Shown in pieces: positions 7,450-16,840 of a stretch of DNA of 61,782 bases (positions within the stretch are counted from its first letter, which is position 1; every line of letters begins with the position of its first letter). A program made the position numbers and the translations under genes. Source of the stretch: a virus; the IMG/VR virus record IMGVR_UViG_3300032242_001102, positions 1 to 61,782 of that record; one strand, 5' to 3'. A model generated the notes under the pieces. The model saw only the letters and a program-made list of their open reading frames with translations. It was not told where the DNA came from and ran no database searches.

Positions 7450-7478
7450 ATTATAGACCCAAAATGATTTATTGTCAA
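7450..7478 (-). promoter_or_regulatory. sigma70-type promoter, shared cassette
   Basis: TTGACA, 17-bp spacer beginning ATAAATCA, TATAAT, followed by the repeated leader with AAAGGACTC. Confidence 0.9.
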
Positions 7479-7480
7479 AT

Positions 7481-8077
7481 TTAGGACATGTTGCGATTTT
7501 GCAACACTTTATCAGCTAGGCCATATGCTACAGCCTCACTTGCACTCATAAAGTAGTCACGTTCCATGTCTTTTGCAAGCTCCTCAAATGATTTTCCTGC
7601 ACTATTGTGGTCAACATAAATTTGTGTTAATGATTTTTTCATAGCCAAAATTTCTTTAACTTGAATTTCCATGTCAGTAGCTTGACCGCGGGCACCACCA
7701 CTTGGTTGATGAATCATATGTCGTGCATTGGGTAGAATACTACGTTTACCTTTAGCACCTGCTTGTGCAAGTAAACTACCCATACTACAGGCTTGACCCA
7801 TTACAATAGTTTGTACATCGGGTTTAATAAATTTAATTGTATCTAAAATTGCAAGCCCAGCTGTTACACTACCGCCCGGACTATTGATATATAGACTAAT
7901 ATCTTTATCTGAATCTTCACTTTCCAAGTATAGTAGTTGTGCAACGATTAGATTTGCCATTTGGTCATGTACTTCACCTTCAAGTAAGATAACACGGTCA
8001 CGTAGTAAACGACTGTAAATGTCATAACTACGTTCACCTTTACTTGTTTGTTCTAATACCATTGGGACTAAGCTCAT
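7481..8077 (-). CDS. clpP: ATP-dependent Clp protease proteolytic subunit ClpP
   Basis: Serine peptidase that forms the tetradecameric degradation chamber used by Clp ATPases. The triad is visible: S98 in GQACSMGS, H123 in [10 protein letters not shown] and D174 in [11 protein letters not shown]. Length (198 aa) matches bacterial ClpP without a long propeptide. With clpX (15169) and clpS (11169) nearby, the phage could supply a complete ClpXP plus an adaptor. Start at 8077 follows GAAGGAAAC. It lies head to head with the plus-strand gene at 8163. Confidence 0.96.
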   Translation of the reverse strand: MSLVPMVLEQTSKGERSYDIYSRLLRDRVILLEGEVHDQMANLIVAQLLYLESEDSDKDISLYINSPGGSVTAGLAILDTIKFIKPDVQTIVMGQACSMGSLLAQAGAKGKRSILPNARHMIHQPSGGARGQATDMEIQVKEILAMKKSLTQIYVDHNSAGKSFEELAKDMERDYFMSASEAVAYGLADKVLQNRNMS

Positions 8078-8105
8078 ATTGTTTCCTTCTTTTAAAAATA
8101 TTTGC

Positions 8106-8113
8106 GATAAATA
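8106..8113 (+). promoter_or_regulatory. T4-type late promoter-like element
   Basis: GATAAATA, close to the T4 late consensus TATAAATA, about 50 bases upstream of the tagged gene at 8163 and followed by the hairpin at 8121-8136. Confidence 0.4.
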
Positions 8114-8120
8114 CTTAATG

Positions 8121-8136
8121 GTGCTACAATTAGCAC
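8121..8136. repeat. 6-bp inverted repeat in leader
   Basis: GTGCTA, CAAT loop, TAGCAC. Located between the late-promoter-like element and the ATG at 8163; a similar GTGC...GCAC hairpin follows the elements before folE and clpS. Confidence 0.5.
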
Positions 8137-8162
8137 TTCATTAACTCTTTGAGATATTATAC

Positions 8163-9272
8163 ATGAGATATACTGAATTTACAAGAACTTTGGTTGAAGC
8201 GTCTCCCAAAAAACAAGCGGGTACTAACTTACCTGACACCCTTATTGATCGAGATACCATTGTAGGTTTGTTACAACAAGGTGGTTTACATAACACTAAA
8301 TGGAAGACAGCCAACAAACTTGAAGTTTTAGTTGACATACCCAAGGGAGCCAATGAATCCGAAATTCGTAATGATACTATGAATGATGCATTGTTAATAT
8401 TAAAGCGCGGAGCTCCAAAAGCCAAACCAGAACATTCAATGGCCACAGGAAGCAGTTTGGGTGGTATTGTATTTGGTGATGGATCCCCTATACAGATTGA
8501 ATTTAAAGATGCTGGGAAGAAGGGTGGTGGATCAAGTGGTGTAGGTAACGAGGAAAATCTTCGTGCTATGCTTCAACTACTAATCATGGAACACGGTAAA
8601 ATAAATGTTACTTTTGTTGACAAACGTGGTAAGAAAATTTCTATTAAGAATTGCGACAATGTTGTAGATGCAAGTATGGACGTTGCTGACCGTAAAAAAG
8701 CTGATTTGATTTTGACTAGTTCAAACGGTAGTTTACCGGTTAGCTTAAAACAAATTAATGCTGAAAGTTGGGAATCAGGTGATTCCCTATATGGCCCTCA
8801 AGCCGGTGCGATTGTTCGTAAATTAATTAAAAAAGGTATTGTTAAATTAATACCAACTAAACAAGTTAAAAAGCGTGGGAAATTAGTTCAAGTGTATAAA
8901 TTAGATAAAGAAGTTGTAATTGAACCAACTGAAGAAGATGCAATGAATGCTATCTTTGGTAGTGATATCAGACTTAGTAAAGGTGGAGTTGCTATTCAAA
9001 CATTTAAAGATGAACATTTTGATACAAATGGTAACAATGTAACTATTCAATGCGATTATGTCATCACCAAAAAAGAAGACATACCTGATAGTCATTTAAT
9101 GGTTTGGTTAGTTCGCAACAGCGGAGATCGCACATCAGAAGATTCAGGTGTGGGTATACCTGGAATTCGTGTACTAGGCTCTGTATTAACTCGTGCTCTA
9201 GGTAAAAAGGGTACGAAAGACGTTATTTTAGTAGATCAACACGGTAATGTAGTTAAAAATAAAAATAATTAA
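8163..9272 (+). CDS. capsid-targeting-tagged protein, possible PD-(D/E)XK nuclease-like, 369 aa
   Basis: Begins MRYTEFTRTLVE followed by A; the tag ends in L-V-E, fitting the (L/I)-x-E rule of T4 prohead protease and suggesting packaging in the head. The body has GDGSPIQIEFK (D106, E113, K115), a possible D...ExK nuclease core, and ADLILTSSNGSLPVSLK, which resembles the 'D...(S/E)LK' strand of restriction-type nucleases. A large part has no recognisable motif. Transcribed opposite to its neighbours and overlapping the SprT-like gene tail to tail by four bases. Nuclease function is a weak inference. Confidence 0.6.
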   Translation: MRYTEFTRTLVEASPKKQAGTNLPDTLIDRDTIVGLLQQGGLHNTKWKTANKLEVLVDIPKGANESEIRNDTMNDALLILKRGAPKAKPEHSMATGSSLGGIVFGDGSPIQIEFKDAGKKGGGSSGVGNEENLRAMLQLLIMEHGKINVTFVDKRGKKISIKNCDNVVDASMDVADRKKADLILTSSNGSLPVSLKQINAESWESGDSLYGPQAGAIVRKLIKKGIVKLIPTKQVKKRGKLVQVYKLDKEVVIEPTEEDAMNAIFGSDIRLSKGGVAIQTFKDEHFDTNGNNVTIQCDYVITKKEDIPDSHLMVWLVRNSGDRTSEDSGVGIPGIRVLGSVLTRALGKKGTKDVILVDQHGNVVKNKNN

Positions 9273-9760
9273 CATTTGTCAAAACGTTGGTGTTTAAGCC
9301 AACGTTTTTGACCATGTCCTGTCTTTAATGAAATTCCGTGTTTAGCTAGTTTTTCTCTATGAGCAAAGAAGCTAGGACCATGACTCATTATTCTATCCTT
9401 GCCCTCACGTTCACGTTTCTCTCCATCAATATCCCATTGATATTGATGAACCATTTCATGTGCTAATGTAGTGATTAACCATTGTTTACAGAACCACTTG
9501 TCCATAAGACGGATTTTGCAATAGGTTTTGCGATATTTAACTATCTCAAAACTACCATAACACATTCCCCAGTATTTCCTACAGCGGGGTGTAACCTCAA
9601 TTTCAGGCATGTTCAACTTATTGTTAAAGCATGCCTGATTGATTATTTTATATAGTTCTATCACTTCATTTACATTTGTGCGATAGCTTAGACGTTTTTG
9701 GTAACCGATACTTGGTAGCGGTTCACGCATTAATTTGGAAAGTTCGGATCTTTTTGTCAT
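9269..9760 (-). CDS. SprT-like zinc metalloprotease
   Basis: 163-aa protein with TLAHEMVHQYQWD (HExxH zinc and catalytic motif) and a downstream SHGPSFFAHREKL supplying the third His, plus conserved WGMCYGSFEI strand, as in SprT/Spartan N-terminal domains. Family members cleave DNA-protein crosslinks in eukaryotes; bacterial and phage roles are not established. Upstream, AATAAATA lies four bases before the ATG, and TTGCTA-16 bp-TACAAT is an alternative sigma70-type promoter. Confidence 0.85.
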   Translation of the reverse strand: MTKRSELSKLMREPLPSIGYQKRLSYRTNVNEVIELYKIINQACFNNKLNMPEIEVTPRCRKYWGMCYGSFEIVKYRKTYCKIRLMDKWFCKQWLITTLAHEMVHQYQWDIDGEKREREGKDRIMSHGPSFFAHREKLAKHGISLKTGHGQKRWLKHQRFDKC

Positions 9761-9764
9761 AACA

Positions 9765-9772
9765 TATTTATT
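9765..9772 (-). promoter_or_regulatory. T4-type late promoter-like element near start codon
   Basis: AATAAATA four bases before the SprT-like ATG; if used as a late promoter the mRNA would be almost leaderless. Confidence 0.3.
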
Positions 9773-9859
9773 GTAGCATGACCACGTAATCTAGCAATAT
9801 ATTAGGAAAAATAACCGTTTTATTCTCCGGTATTAAATATATGTTTAGGAGAAAATCAA

Positions 9860-10171
9860 ATGGAAATTATTATCGGACTTTTAGTCGTAGCTTTCGGATT
9901 ATGGTGGGCTTTCCTCCGTAGTGCAAAAAAGCCAGAAGTTGCAATACCTGATAAGGTTGAAGCACCAGTTGTTTCAGAACCAGTTGTGGTAGAAACACCT
10001 GCACCGGTTGTTGCTGAAGAACCTGCTAAAGCCCCTGCTAAGCCAAAAGCTGCCGCACGTACTACTAAGCCAAAAGCACCTGCTAAAACACCAGCAAAAG
10101 CTAAGGCGCCCGCTAAAGCACCTGCTAAAGCTAAAGCCCCAGCTAAGCCAAAAGTTACAGTAGCTAAGTGA
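9860..10171 (+). CDS. membrane-anchored Pro/Ala/Lys-rich repeat protein, 103 aa
   Basis: One N-terminal transmembrane helix (MEIIIGLLVVAFGLWWAFL), an acidic Pro/Val linker, then a strongly basic tail of repeated PAKAPAKAKAPAK units resembling histone H1 or HC-type tails. The tail could bind DNA or RNA at the membrane; this is inference from charge. A second AK/AP-rich protein with a signal peptide lies at 26400-26642. Start at 9860 has AGGAG ten bases upstream. Confidence 0.75.
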   Translation: MEIIIGLLVVAFGLWWAFLRSAKKPEVAIPDKVEAPVVSEPVVVETPAPVVAEEPAKAPAKPKAAARTTKPKAPAKTPAKAKAPAKAPAKAKAPAKPKVTVAK

Positions 10172-10174
10172 TTA

Positions 10175-10867
10175 ATGAAAATAGGATTTGATATCATTAG
10201 TGACTTAAATCTTGGACCAGACGAACATTTTGACTGGGAAGGGAAAGCAACAAGTCTCTATTGTATTATAGCAGGTAATATCAGCAATGATTTACGTACT
10301 ATACATCAAATCCTATTACATTTATCACATTATTATCAAGGTGTGTTTTACACCGCAGGAACATTAGAATATGAAGGTGTATCAAATATACCAACACGTA
10401 CTAATGAAATACACAATTTATGTAAAACTATACGCAACGTAGCATATTTACATAACCATGTAGTCATACTAGATGGTATCGCTATTGTAGGTACAAATGG
10501 TTGGTTTGTAACTGACTATTCACAATCTCTACTATCCCCAATTGATATAGAAAATGAACGATATGAAGATATCGGTTATTTAGGCAATTCAATAGAAAAA
10601 TTACAATTACATTTAGATGTAAAGAAAATTGTAATAATCAGTCATTCTGTTCCCGGACATGAATTAATGTTTGGTGAAGAACCAGATGACATATATTCCA
10701 TAGCACCACTAAAATTAGCTTTAATCAAAGACCTTGAAGCTAAAGTAACACATTGGATTTACGGTCAATATAATAAAAGTGTTGATACAGTAATAGATAA
10801 CATTAACTATATCAACAACAGTTATTATAAAAGAAACCCATATTGGGCTAAAAGAATAGAAATTTAA
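10175..10867 (+). CDS. degenerate calcineurin-like phosphoesterase (probable pseudoenzyme)
   Basis: Follows the same order of blocks as the active phosphoesterase at 3752-4600 but with metal ligands lost: SDLNLG replaces SDLHLE, GN (34-35) replaces GD, GTLEYE (62-67) replaces GNHEFY, SHS (156-158) replaces GHH, and GQYN (197-200) replaces GHMH. The frame is intact over 230 codons, so it is not simply decaying. It may keep a binding or regulatory role. Starts four bases after the preceding stop, so it shares an operon with the repeat protein. Confidence 0.7.
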   Translation: MKIGFDIISDLNLGPDEHFDWEGKATSLYCIIAGNISNDLRTIHQILLHLSHYYQGVFYTAGTLEYEGVSNIPTRTNEIHNLCKTIRNVAYLHNHVVILDGIAIVGTNGWFVTDYSQSLLSPIDIENERYEDIGYLGNSIEKLQLHLDVKKIVIISHSVPGHELMFGEEPDDIYSIAPLKLALIKDLEAKVTHWIYGQYNKSVDTVIDNINYINNSYYKRNPYWAKRIEI

Positions 10868-11169
10868 GTTTCGCTCTCTACTTTTACTTGTAGAGGATAA
10901 CCTTGACTACGTGCTGATACTGTTACTTCAATACCCTTTTGTTCAGCAATTTCATAGGGCAATACTGCAACAACTGCACTACCTTGATTGTGAATACTTT
11001 CTGTAATATGCACAGCCGTGTCATCAGTATAATTGAAATACTCAATTAAACTTCCTACAACAAATTCCATACTTGTTACTTCGTCATTTAAATAAATGAT
11101 TTTGAATAATGGGGGTTCTACTAAACTCAAGTTAGGCTTAATTGTAGTTTTAATTTCTGTTTTGGACAT
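10864..11169 (-). CDS. clpS: Clp protease adaptor ClpS
   Basis: 101 aa with the ClpS core PPLFKIIYLNDEVTSMEFVV and the C-terminal ARSQGYPLQVKVE. ClpS binds N-degron substrates (via the Asn-Asp-Glu region at NDE) and delivers them, in bacteria, to ClpA. No ClpA is present in this window, so it may redirect host ClpAP or work with the phage ClpP. Divergent flexible N-terminus is normal. Its 5' leader has CATAAATA and an inverted repeat (11187-11212). Confidence 0.92.
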   Translation of the reverse strand: MSKTEIKTTIKPNLSLVEPPLFKIIYLNDEVTSMEFVVGSLIEYFNYTDDTAVHITESIHNQGSAVVAVLPYEIAEQKGIEVTVSARSQGYPLQVKVESET

Positions 11170-11186
11170 AGTTTTAAGTTAGTTGT

Positions 11187-11212
11187 AATGTGCAAGTGTT
11201 ACCCCGCACATT
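11187..11212. repeat. 7-bp inverted repeat in clpS leader
   Basis: AATGTGC, 12 bases, GCACATT. It lies immediately downstream (minus strand) of a CATAAATA element at 11213-11220. Confidence 0.45.
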
Positions 11213-11220
11213 TATTTATG
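11213..11220 (-). promoter_or_regulatory. T4-type late promoter-like element upstream of clpS
   Basis: CATAAATA on the minus strand, 44 bases before the clpS ATG, followed by a hairpin. Confidence 0.35.
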
Positions 11221-11234
11221 TAAAGTTTATTATA

Positions 11235-11684
11235 TTACTTAGTATAAGTTATTGCAATAGATTTTGGCTTCTTTTCTTCAGGAACTTTGCGTTCCAAATA
11301 AACTGAAAGAATGCCATTCTTTACTTCTGCATGGATAACTTCAACGTATTCAGCTAGCTGAAAGGTTTGTGTGAAATCTCTACTGCTTAATCCTCTATGT
11401 AAATATTCGTAGTTAAGCATTTCTTCACGTACTTTAGATCCGGATATGCGTAAAGTATTATTATCTAAATCAACACTTATTTCATTTTCTCCGAACCCTG
11501 CCACAGCAACTTCAATAATCACAGTTTCATCACCTGTCTTAATAACATTGTGTGGTGGATAGTTTGTGTTTGTTTGTACTGATGTTACTCGCATCAATTC
11601 ATCCAACATAGAATCAAATCCGATTCCAAATTTGTGTATAGATGGTATATCTACAGCACGAAGGGTTAATGTTTTTGTTGTCAT
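11235..11684 (-). CDS. Hsp20-family small heat shock protein
   Basis: 149 aa with an alpha-crystallin domain: NVIKTGDETVIIEVAVAGF, the strand block NNTLRISGSKV, and the A-x-x-x-n-G-I-L motif AEVKNGILSVYLER. IbpA-like chaperone that holds unfolded proteins. Follows dnaK on the same strand, and the two leaders share CTTGCTT...AGGAGAAAA just before the ATG. T4-like environmental phages are known to carry Hsp20. Confidence 0.93.
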   Translation of the reverse strand: MTTKTLTLRAVDIPSIHKFGIGFDSMLDELMRVTSVQTNTNYPPHNVIKTGDETVIIEVAVAGFGENEISVDLDNNTLRISGSKVREEMLNYEYLHRGLSSRDFTQTFQLAEYVEVIHAEVKNGILSVYLERKVPEEKKPKSIAITYTK

Positions 11685-11752
11685 GTTTTTCTCCTAATAA
11701 GCAAGTTTATGACTATCGGGCCCGTATTATGCGGCACCCGATTTTATCTAAT

Positions 11753-13642
11753 TTAATTAGATTCTTTTACTTCCGCATCAACTACATTATCACTTTTTGC
11801 TTCTGTAGTTTCTTTGGCTTTTTGTTCCTCATCATATTTGATTTTTGTGATGGGACCAATCGCTTCGTATAATTCTTTAACTTTGTTGTCAATCATTTCA
11901 ACATCGTCTTGTAATAATGCACTTTCTAATGCATCAATTGCAACAGAAGCTTTTTCTTTTTCTTCTGCTGTAACACTATCTCCGTACTTCTCATAGTCTT
12001 TACGGAAAACATTTAATGTTGACTCACCACTATTACGTGTTTGAATTAACTTAACTTGTTTAGCATCACTTTCAGCATTGGCTTCTGCTTCATTGACCAT
12101 GTCTTGGATTTCACGTTCAGTTAATCCTGAATCAGATTTGATGGTAATCTTATTCTCTTTACCAGTACCTTTATCTTTAGCACTTACATTAAGAATACCA
12201 TTAGCATCAACATCTAATGTAACTTCAATTTGAGGAGTACCGCGCATTGCTGGAGGAATACCCTCTAAGTTAAATTCACCCAATAACTTGTTATATGTAA
12301 ACAATTCACGCTCACCCTGTGCAACCTTAATAGTTACTGCAGGTTGATTGTCTTCCGCTGTACTAAACACTTGACTATGCTTAGTTGGGATAGTTGTATT
12401 CTTCTTAATTAGTTTAGTGAATACACCACCTGCTGTTTCAATACCCAATGTTAATGGTGTAACATCTAATAACAACACATCAGTACGCTCACCGGCTAAT
12501 ACACTACCTTGTAGTGCCGCACCTGCTGCCACTGCTTCGTCTGGGTTAACATCCTTACGTGGTGCCTTACCAAACAACTTCTCTACTGTTTCTTGCACTT
12601 TGGGCATACGTGTCATACCACCAACAAGAATTACCTCATCAATGTCTGATACTGAAACACCTGCATCCTGAATAGCTTGTTTGCAAGGTTGAATACTACG
12701 TTGAATCAACTCATCAACCAACAATTCTAACTTAGCACGACTTAGTTTAACGTTTAAATGTTTAGGTCCAGTTGCATCTGCGGTAATATATGGTAAGTTA
12801 ACATCCGTTTGAGCTGAACTAGATAATTCAATTTTAGCTTTCTCGGCAGCATCTTTCATACGTTGCAATGCCAATACATCTTTGGTTAAGTCAATACCAT
12901 TGTCTTTCTTAAACTCATCAACTAAGAAATCCATAATACGTTGGTCAAAGTCTTCACCACCTAAGAATGTATCACCGTTCGTTGATAGTACTTCAATCTG
13001 TTTATCACCATCAACATCTGCAATCTCAATAATACTTACGTCAAATGTACCACCACCCAAGTCATAAACAGCAATCTTACGATCACGCTTATCTTGTTTA
13101 TCTACACCATATGCTAGTGCAGCCGCTGTTGGTTCATTGATAATACGTAATACTTCTAGACCTGCAATACGTCCGGCATCTTTAGTAGCTTGACGTTGAC
13201 TGTCATTAAAGTATGCTGGTACTGTAATAACTGCTTGTGTTACACTTGTGCCAAGGTAATCTTCAGCAGTCTTTTTCATTTTACGTAATACTTCAGCACT
13301 GATTTGTGGTGGTGCTAACTTTTGTCCATTAGCTTCAATCCATGCATCACCGTTGTCTGCTTTAACAATACTATATGGCATTAAGTCAATATCTTTCTGA
13401 ACAGCTTGTTCAGTGAACTTACGTCCAATCAATCGCTTGGCAGCATAGATTGTATTTTTTGGATTGGTAACTGATTGTCGCTTGGCAGTAGCACCTACTA
13501 GTATCTCATCATTAGCATATGCAACGATTGAGGGTGTAGTTCTAGCACCTTCACTATTTTCAATTATTTTGGGGATTCCGTTTTCAATAACGGCTACACA
13601 TGAATTTGTGGTACCTAGGTCGATACCGATTACTTTGCTCAT
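11753..13642 (-). CDS. dnaK: molecular chaperone DnaK (Hsp70)
   Basis: Full-length Hsp70 of 629 aa: [15 protein letters not shown] nucleotide-binding start, [13 protein letters not shown] phosphate loop, [14 protein letters not shown] at the start of the substrate-binding domain, and an acidic tail with VVDAEVKE like the bacterial DnaK C-terminus. Start at 13642 follows AAAGGAG; upstream ATGs are not needed. No DnaJ or GrpE is visible, so it would rely on host co-chaperones. Closely bacterial in appearance, so probably acquired by transfer. Confidence 0.96.
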   Translation of the reverse strand: MSKVIGIDLGTTNSCVAVIENGIPKIIENSEGARTTPSIVAYANDEILVGATAKRQSVTNPKNTIYAAKRLIGRKFTEQAVQKDIDLMPYSIVKADNGDAWIEANGQKLAPPQISAEVLRKMKKTAEDYLGTSVTQAVITVPAYFNDSQRQATKDAGRIAGLEVLRIINEPTAAALAYGVDKQDKRDRKIAVYDLGGGTFDVSIIEIADVDGDKQIEVLSTNGDTFLGGEDFDQRIMDFLVDEFKKDNGIDLTKDVLALQRMKDAAEKAKIELSSSAQTDVNLPYITADATGPKHLNVKLSRAKLELLVDELIQRSIQPCKQAIQDAGVSVSDIDEVILVGGMTRMPKVQETVEKLFGKAPRKDVNPDEAVAAGAALQGSVLAGERTDVLLLDVTPLTLGIETAGGVFTKLIKKNTTIPTKHSQVFSTAEDNQPAVTIKVAQGERELFTYNKLLGEFNLEGIPPAMRGTPQIEVTLDVDANGILNVSAKDKGTGKENKITIKSDSGLTEREIQDMVNEAEANAESDAKQVKLIQTRNSGESTLNVFRKDYEKYGDSVTAEEKEKASVAIDALESALLQDDVEMIDNKVKELYEAIGPITKIKYDEEQKAKETTEAKSDNVVDAEVKESN

Positions 13643-13751
13643 TGTTTTCTCCTTTATAAAGCAAGATTTTTTATTTGTAGACCCTATTATAGGCATCTAG
13701 AAAATTATTTATTATAACTGATTACGTAAAAAATAATATTATTTAGGATAA

Positions 13752-13970
13752 TTAAAACATTTTTTTGGGAAGATTTTGGTCACGTAAGTATTTGTCCCAA
13801 CGTCTTTTAGCCTGACTTTTTGCTAATTTGCGTTTTACAGTGGGTTTAACAAATTCTTGTCGGTCACGGACTTCCTGTAAAGTACCATAATCCGTAATCA
13901 ATTTTTTGAATTTACGTAAGGCCTTTTCAGTATTTCCGTCATTGACTAAAACTTTTCTTCCTCTAATCAT
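13752..13970 (-). CDS. rpsU: ribosomal protein bS21 homologue
   Basis: 72 aa basic protein with the S21 signature: [20 protein letters not shown], then [20 protein letters not shown]. bS21 sits by the anti-Shine-Dalgarno end of 16S rRNA and influences initiation; phage copies are proposed to replace the host protein and favour phage mRNAs. ATGA overlap with clpX, so they are co-translated. Confidence 0.93.
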   Translation of the reverse strand: MIRGRKVLVNDGNTEKALRKFKKLITDYGTLQEVRDRQEFVKPTVKRKLAKSQAKRRWDKYLRDQNLPKKMF

Positions 13971-15169
13971 AATGCTTTTGGCTGTAAAATTTGCTCCTGA
14001 TTAATATTTATCTTTTTAATGTTATTTTCACGGTACTTTTTAGTGTTATACATATGTGGCATTAATGCCTTTTCAATTTCAGTATGTAACCCACGTGCAC
14101 CGGTCTTTAATTTCATTGTATTTTCAGCTAATTGTGAAATAGCATCTTCAGTAAATTCTAACTCAATGTCATCTAAACTTAGCAAATACTTATATTGGTC
14201 AATATAGTTATTCTTTACTTTAGTTAATACCTGTATCATCTCATCTTTAGTAAGATTATCTACATTTACCGTAGTAGTAAAACGTCCAATAAATTCAGGA
14301 ATCATTCCAAACTTAGTTAGGTCATCCGGAGTAACCATTGATAGATCACCTTCTTTAAGTGTATCTTTGATTTCTGCCCCAAAGCCAATACTAGTGCCGT
14401 TCAATCTATTGTTTACAATATCTTTCAATCCAACAAAGGCTCCGCCCGCAATGAATAAGATATTCTTAGTGTTAACTTCAATCATATCACCACTGGGGTG
14501 TTTACGTCCCCCACCTGCTGGAATACGGCATGTTGTTCCTTCAACCATCTTTAGTAATGCTTGTTGAACACCCTCACCCGATACATCACGGGTAATACTT
14601 GTGCCTTCACTTTTACGTGCAATTTTGTCAATCTCATCAACAAACACGATACCACGTTCTGCTAGTTTACTATCACCCCCGGCAGCATTTACCAACATGC
14701 TAATCATTGATTCAACATCGTCGCCTACATATCCTGCTTCAGTTAGACTTGTAGCATCAGCAACAATAAAGGGCACTTCTAAATATTTTGCTACAGTTTT
14801 AGCTAATAGTGTTTTACCTGAACCAGTTGGCCCGATCAATAGAACATTACCCTTTTGAATTTCTAAATCCTTTGGTGGATTATTAATACGTTTATAGTGA
14901 TTAGCAATGGCTACACTAAGTACCATTTTAGCATTAGTTTGACCAATGATATGTTGATCTAGGAATTCTTTAATAGTTTCTGGATCATATCTAATATGAT
15001 CTTTTTCTATAACTTCTTCTGTGTTGTTATTCTCATCAACCATTAGTTGAGTACATAACTCAATACAGTCGCTACATATAGCAACATCTTCTCCTACGAT
15101 TAATTTATTTACGGTATCTTTGTGATTACCGCAGAATGAGCAATGGCTTAATTTTGTTTCTGTTGACAT
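13967..15169 (-). CDS. clpX: ATP-dependent Clp protease ATP-binding subunit ClpX
   Basis: 400 aa AAA+ unfoldase. N-terminal zinc-binding domain with C10, C13, C32 and C35 (CSFC...CSDC), Walker A GPTGSGKT at 113-120, Walker [11 protein letters not shown], the GYVG pore loop and a C-terminal small domain [16 protein letters not shown]. Start at 15169 just after the lipoprotein gene's stop. Feeds substrates to ClpP; being paired with phage ClpP, ClpS and chaperones indicates a phage-run protein quality or host-protein turnover module. Confidence 0.96.
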   Translation of the reverse strand: MSTETKLSHCSFCGNHKDTVNKLIVGEDVAICSDCIELCTQLMVDENNNTEEVIEKDHIRYDPETIKEFLDQHIIGQTNAKMVLSVAIANHYKRINNPPKDLEIQKGNVLLIGPTGSGKTLLAKTVAKYLEVPFIVADATSLTEAGYVGDDVESMISMLVNAAGGDSKLAERGIVFVDEIDKIARKSEGTSITRDVSGEGVQQALLKMVEGTTCRIPAGGGRKHPSGDMIEVNTKNILFIAGGAFVGLKDIVNNRLNGTSIGFGAEIKDTLKEGDLSMVTPDDLTKFGMIPEFIGRFTTTVNVDNLTKDEMIQVLTKVKNNYIDQYKYLLSLDDIELEFTEDAISQLAENTMKLKTGARGLHTEIEKALMPHMYNTKKYRENNIKKININQEQILQPKAL

Positions 15170-15182
15170 ATTAATACTTATC

Positions 15183-16178
15183 TTAAGTTGCAAATGTACA
15201 TAACTTTTTAGGTACAATAGATAATTCTATAGTAAATAGATTTTTCATCATATATGCTAGTTTACTACTTTGATGAATGTTAATAAAAACTTCACTACTT
15301 TCAGATACATGTTGATATATGTTAATATTTTTTGATCCATTATTATTATTGAATTGATGATAGTCTAGCTTTGGCATAAAACATTTACTATATTGTGTTT
15401 GATTATATTGATCCTTAAGTTCCATATTTACCATGGGCTCATTACCATCTAACATACCGTATACAATTTTAAGAGGTATAACTACATCATTGAAATAGTA
15501 ACTTTCTTTTACCATATTAACAGAGCCGGGATATTGTTGAGCAAAACCCTTTTCTACTGTCCAAAAACTTGGTTTGCCGTCTGCTACTACTTTTATAGCA
15601 TCATGCAACGATAGAATATAATTACTATTCCATTTCATTGTATAAGGTATTGTCAATATTAAATTTCTATTAGAATCTATCTTAATAGTATAATTACCTT
15701 GTGTAATATCATACGCACGTTTAGGATAATCATTCAAGATACTAGTAACTAGTCGGTCACCGTTCTGTTTATTCTCTAAGAATGATTTATATTGATTATT
15801 ATGTTTTGTACCGTCTAGAGTTTTACTATCCTTACCCTTAGACAGTATCCTATCACTTAATCTAAGTAATGATAGTTTAACATCTACAACTACTTCTACC
15901 TTATTACCAACATTTTGTTGTGAAATGATTTTGTATTCATCAACATAGGCTGAACTATATGCTAGTATTTCATTTTTAATGAGCTTATCATTATATGATT
16001 CACGTTCACTGGCAATAACTACACCAACTTGATACTCAATAGCTTCTTTAAAAGCATTTTGTTTAGCTTCTTCGTATGTGTAGCCTATTCCCGTAGTACG
16101 ATAGTAATCTGATTTACTGGTAGATGCACATGCGGTAAGTATAAAACATACCGCTAGTAATAATAAACGCATAATCAA
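15183..16178 (-). CDS. lipoprotein with LPP20/FlgT-N-like domain, 331 aa
   Basis: Lipobox LTAC near residue 17 after a short hydrophobic signal ([15 protein letters not shown]). Residues about 30-105 ([20 protein letters not shown]) resemble the LPP20/FlgT N-terminal domain found in bacterial outer-membrane lipoproteins. Likely exported and lipid-anchored in the host envelope. ATGA overlap with the next lipoprotein gene implies they act together. Role could be superinfection exclusion, but nothing here proves it. Confidence 0.72.
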   Translation of the reverse strand: MIMRLLLLAVCFILTACASTSKSDYYRTTGIGYTYEEAKQNAFKEAIEYQVGVVIASERESYNDKLIKNEILAYSSAYVDEYKIISQQNVGNKVEVVVDVKLSLLRLSDRILSKGKDSKTLDGTKHNNQYKSFLENKQNGDRLVTSILNDYPKRAYDITQGNYTIKIDSNRNLILTIPYTMKWNSNYILSLHDAIKVVADGKPSFWTVEKGFAQQYPGSVNMVKESYYFNDVVIPLKIVYGMLDGNEPMVNMELKDQYNQTQYSKCFMPKLDYHQFNNNNGSKNINIYQHVSESSEVFINIHQSSKLAYMMKNLFTIELSIVPKKLCTFAT

Positions 16179-16810
16179 TTACCGAATTTTTTACGCAATT
16201 GATTAGTTACTTGTTCGGATTCTTTATCCCAACGAATAGTTACTGCTACTTCCTGTGGACCTACAATTTCTTGTTTAATTACCTTGAAGCCACGCAGTAT
16301 ACCTTGACTATTAACACGAATGGTTTCACTTAATTGATAGGCAGTATCATTGCTATTTTCACGTACTGAATAATTTGTATCTTTTTCAGCATCGGTATCG
16401 CTCATAGATACAACCTCACCAGTTGTTGTGCGAGATTTCATTCTATCACTTGCTTTTTCAACGTTTTTAGCCAATGTGTTGTTTACACGTGTACTTGAAA
16501 CATCTTCCTGAATAAAGTGACGAACATTTGCACGGGCACGGTCACCTGCACGAATTAATGCAGTACGGCGATTGTTCTCACTATTACCATTTGAACTGGC
16601 AGTACCTACTGATTCAATACTAACAACTTCACATTGTGATTTCCAAAGTGTATACCAAGCACAGTCAGTTTCAATACGTATGGTATCTTGTTTAAATGAT
16701 GTGGATAGTTTTTGATTGCGGATTTGGTCAAATTCACCCTCACCACGTTGAATACTTGAACAACCCACTAGTGATAGTGTGGTCACTAAAGCCAATAACT
16801 TGAAATTCAT
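16175..16810 (-). CDS. lipoprotein with repeat-poor polar domain, 211 aa
   Basis: Signal peptide and lipobox LVGC (MNFKLLALVTTLSLVGCSS). The mature part has IESVGTASSNGNSENNRRTA and other features loosely like LPP20-type domains. Start at 16810 is preceded by GGAG; the ATG four codons upstream is possible. Has its own sigma70-type promoter at 16841-16869 that also serves the following lipoprotein gene. Confidence 0.7.
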   Translation of the reverse strand: MNFKLLALVTTLSLVGCSSIQRGEGEFDQIRNQKLSTSFKQDTIRIETDCAWYTLWKSQCEVVSIESVGTASSNGNSENNRRTALIRAGDRARANVRHFIQEDVSSTRVNNTLAKNVEKASDRMKSRTTTGEVVSMSDTDAEKDTNYSVRENSNDTAYQLSETIRVNSQGILRGFKVIKQEIVGPQEVAVTIRWDKESEQVTNQLRKKFGN

Positions 16811-16840
16811 TTCAATCTCCATTAAGTTTAAGATATGTGT

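Noticed and set aside
10164-10197. Minus-strand frame over the Ala/Pro/Lys repeat gene with Gly/Ala-rich translation
   Set aside because: Low-complexity repeats create long antisense frames; the sense gene has an AGGAG site and a clean TM helix.
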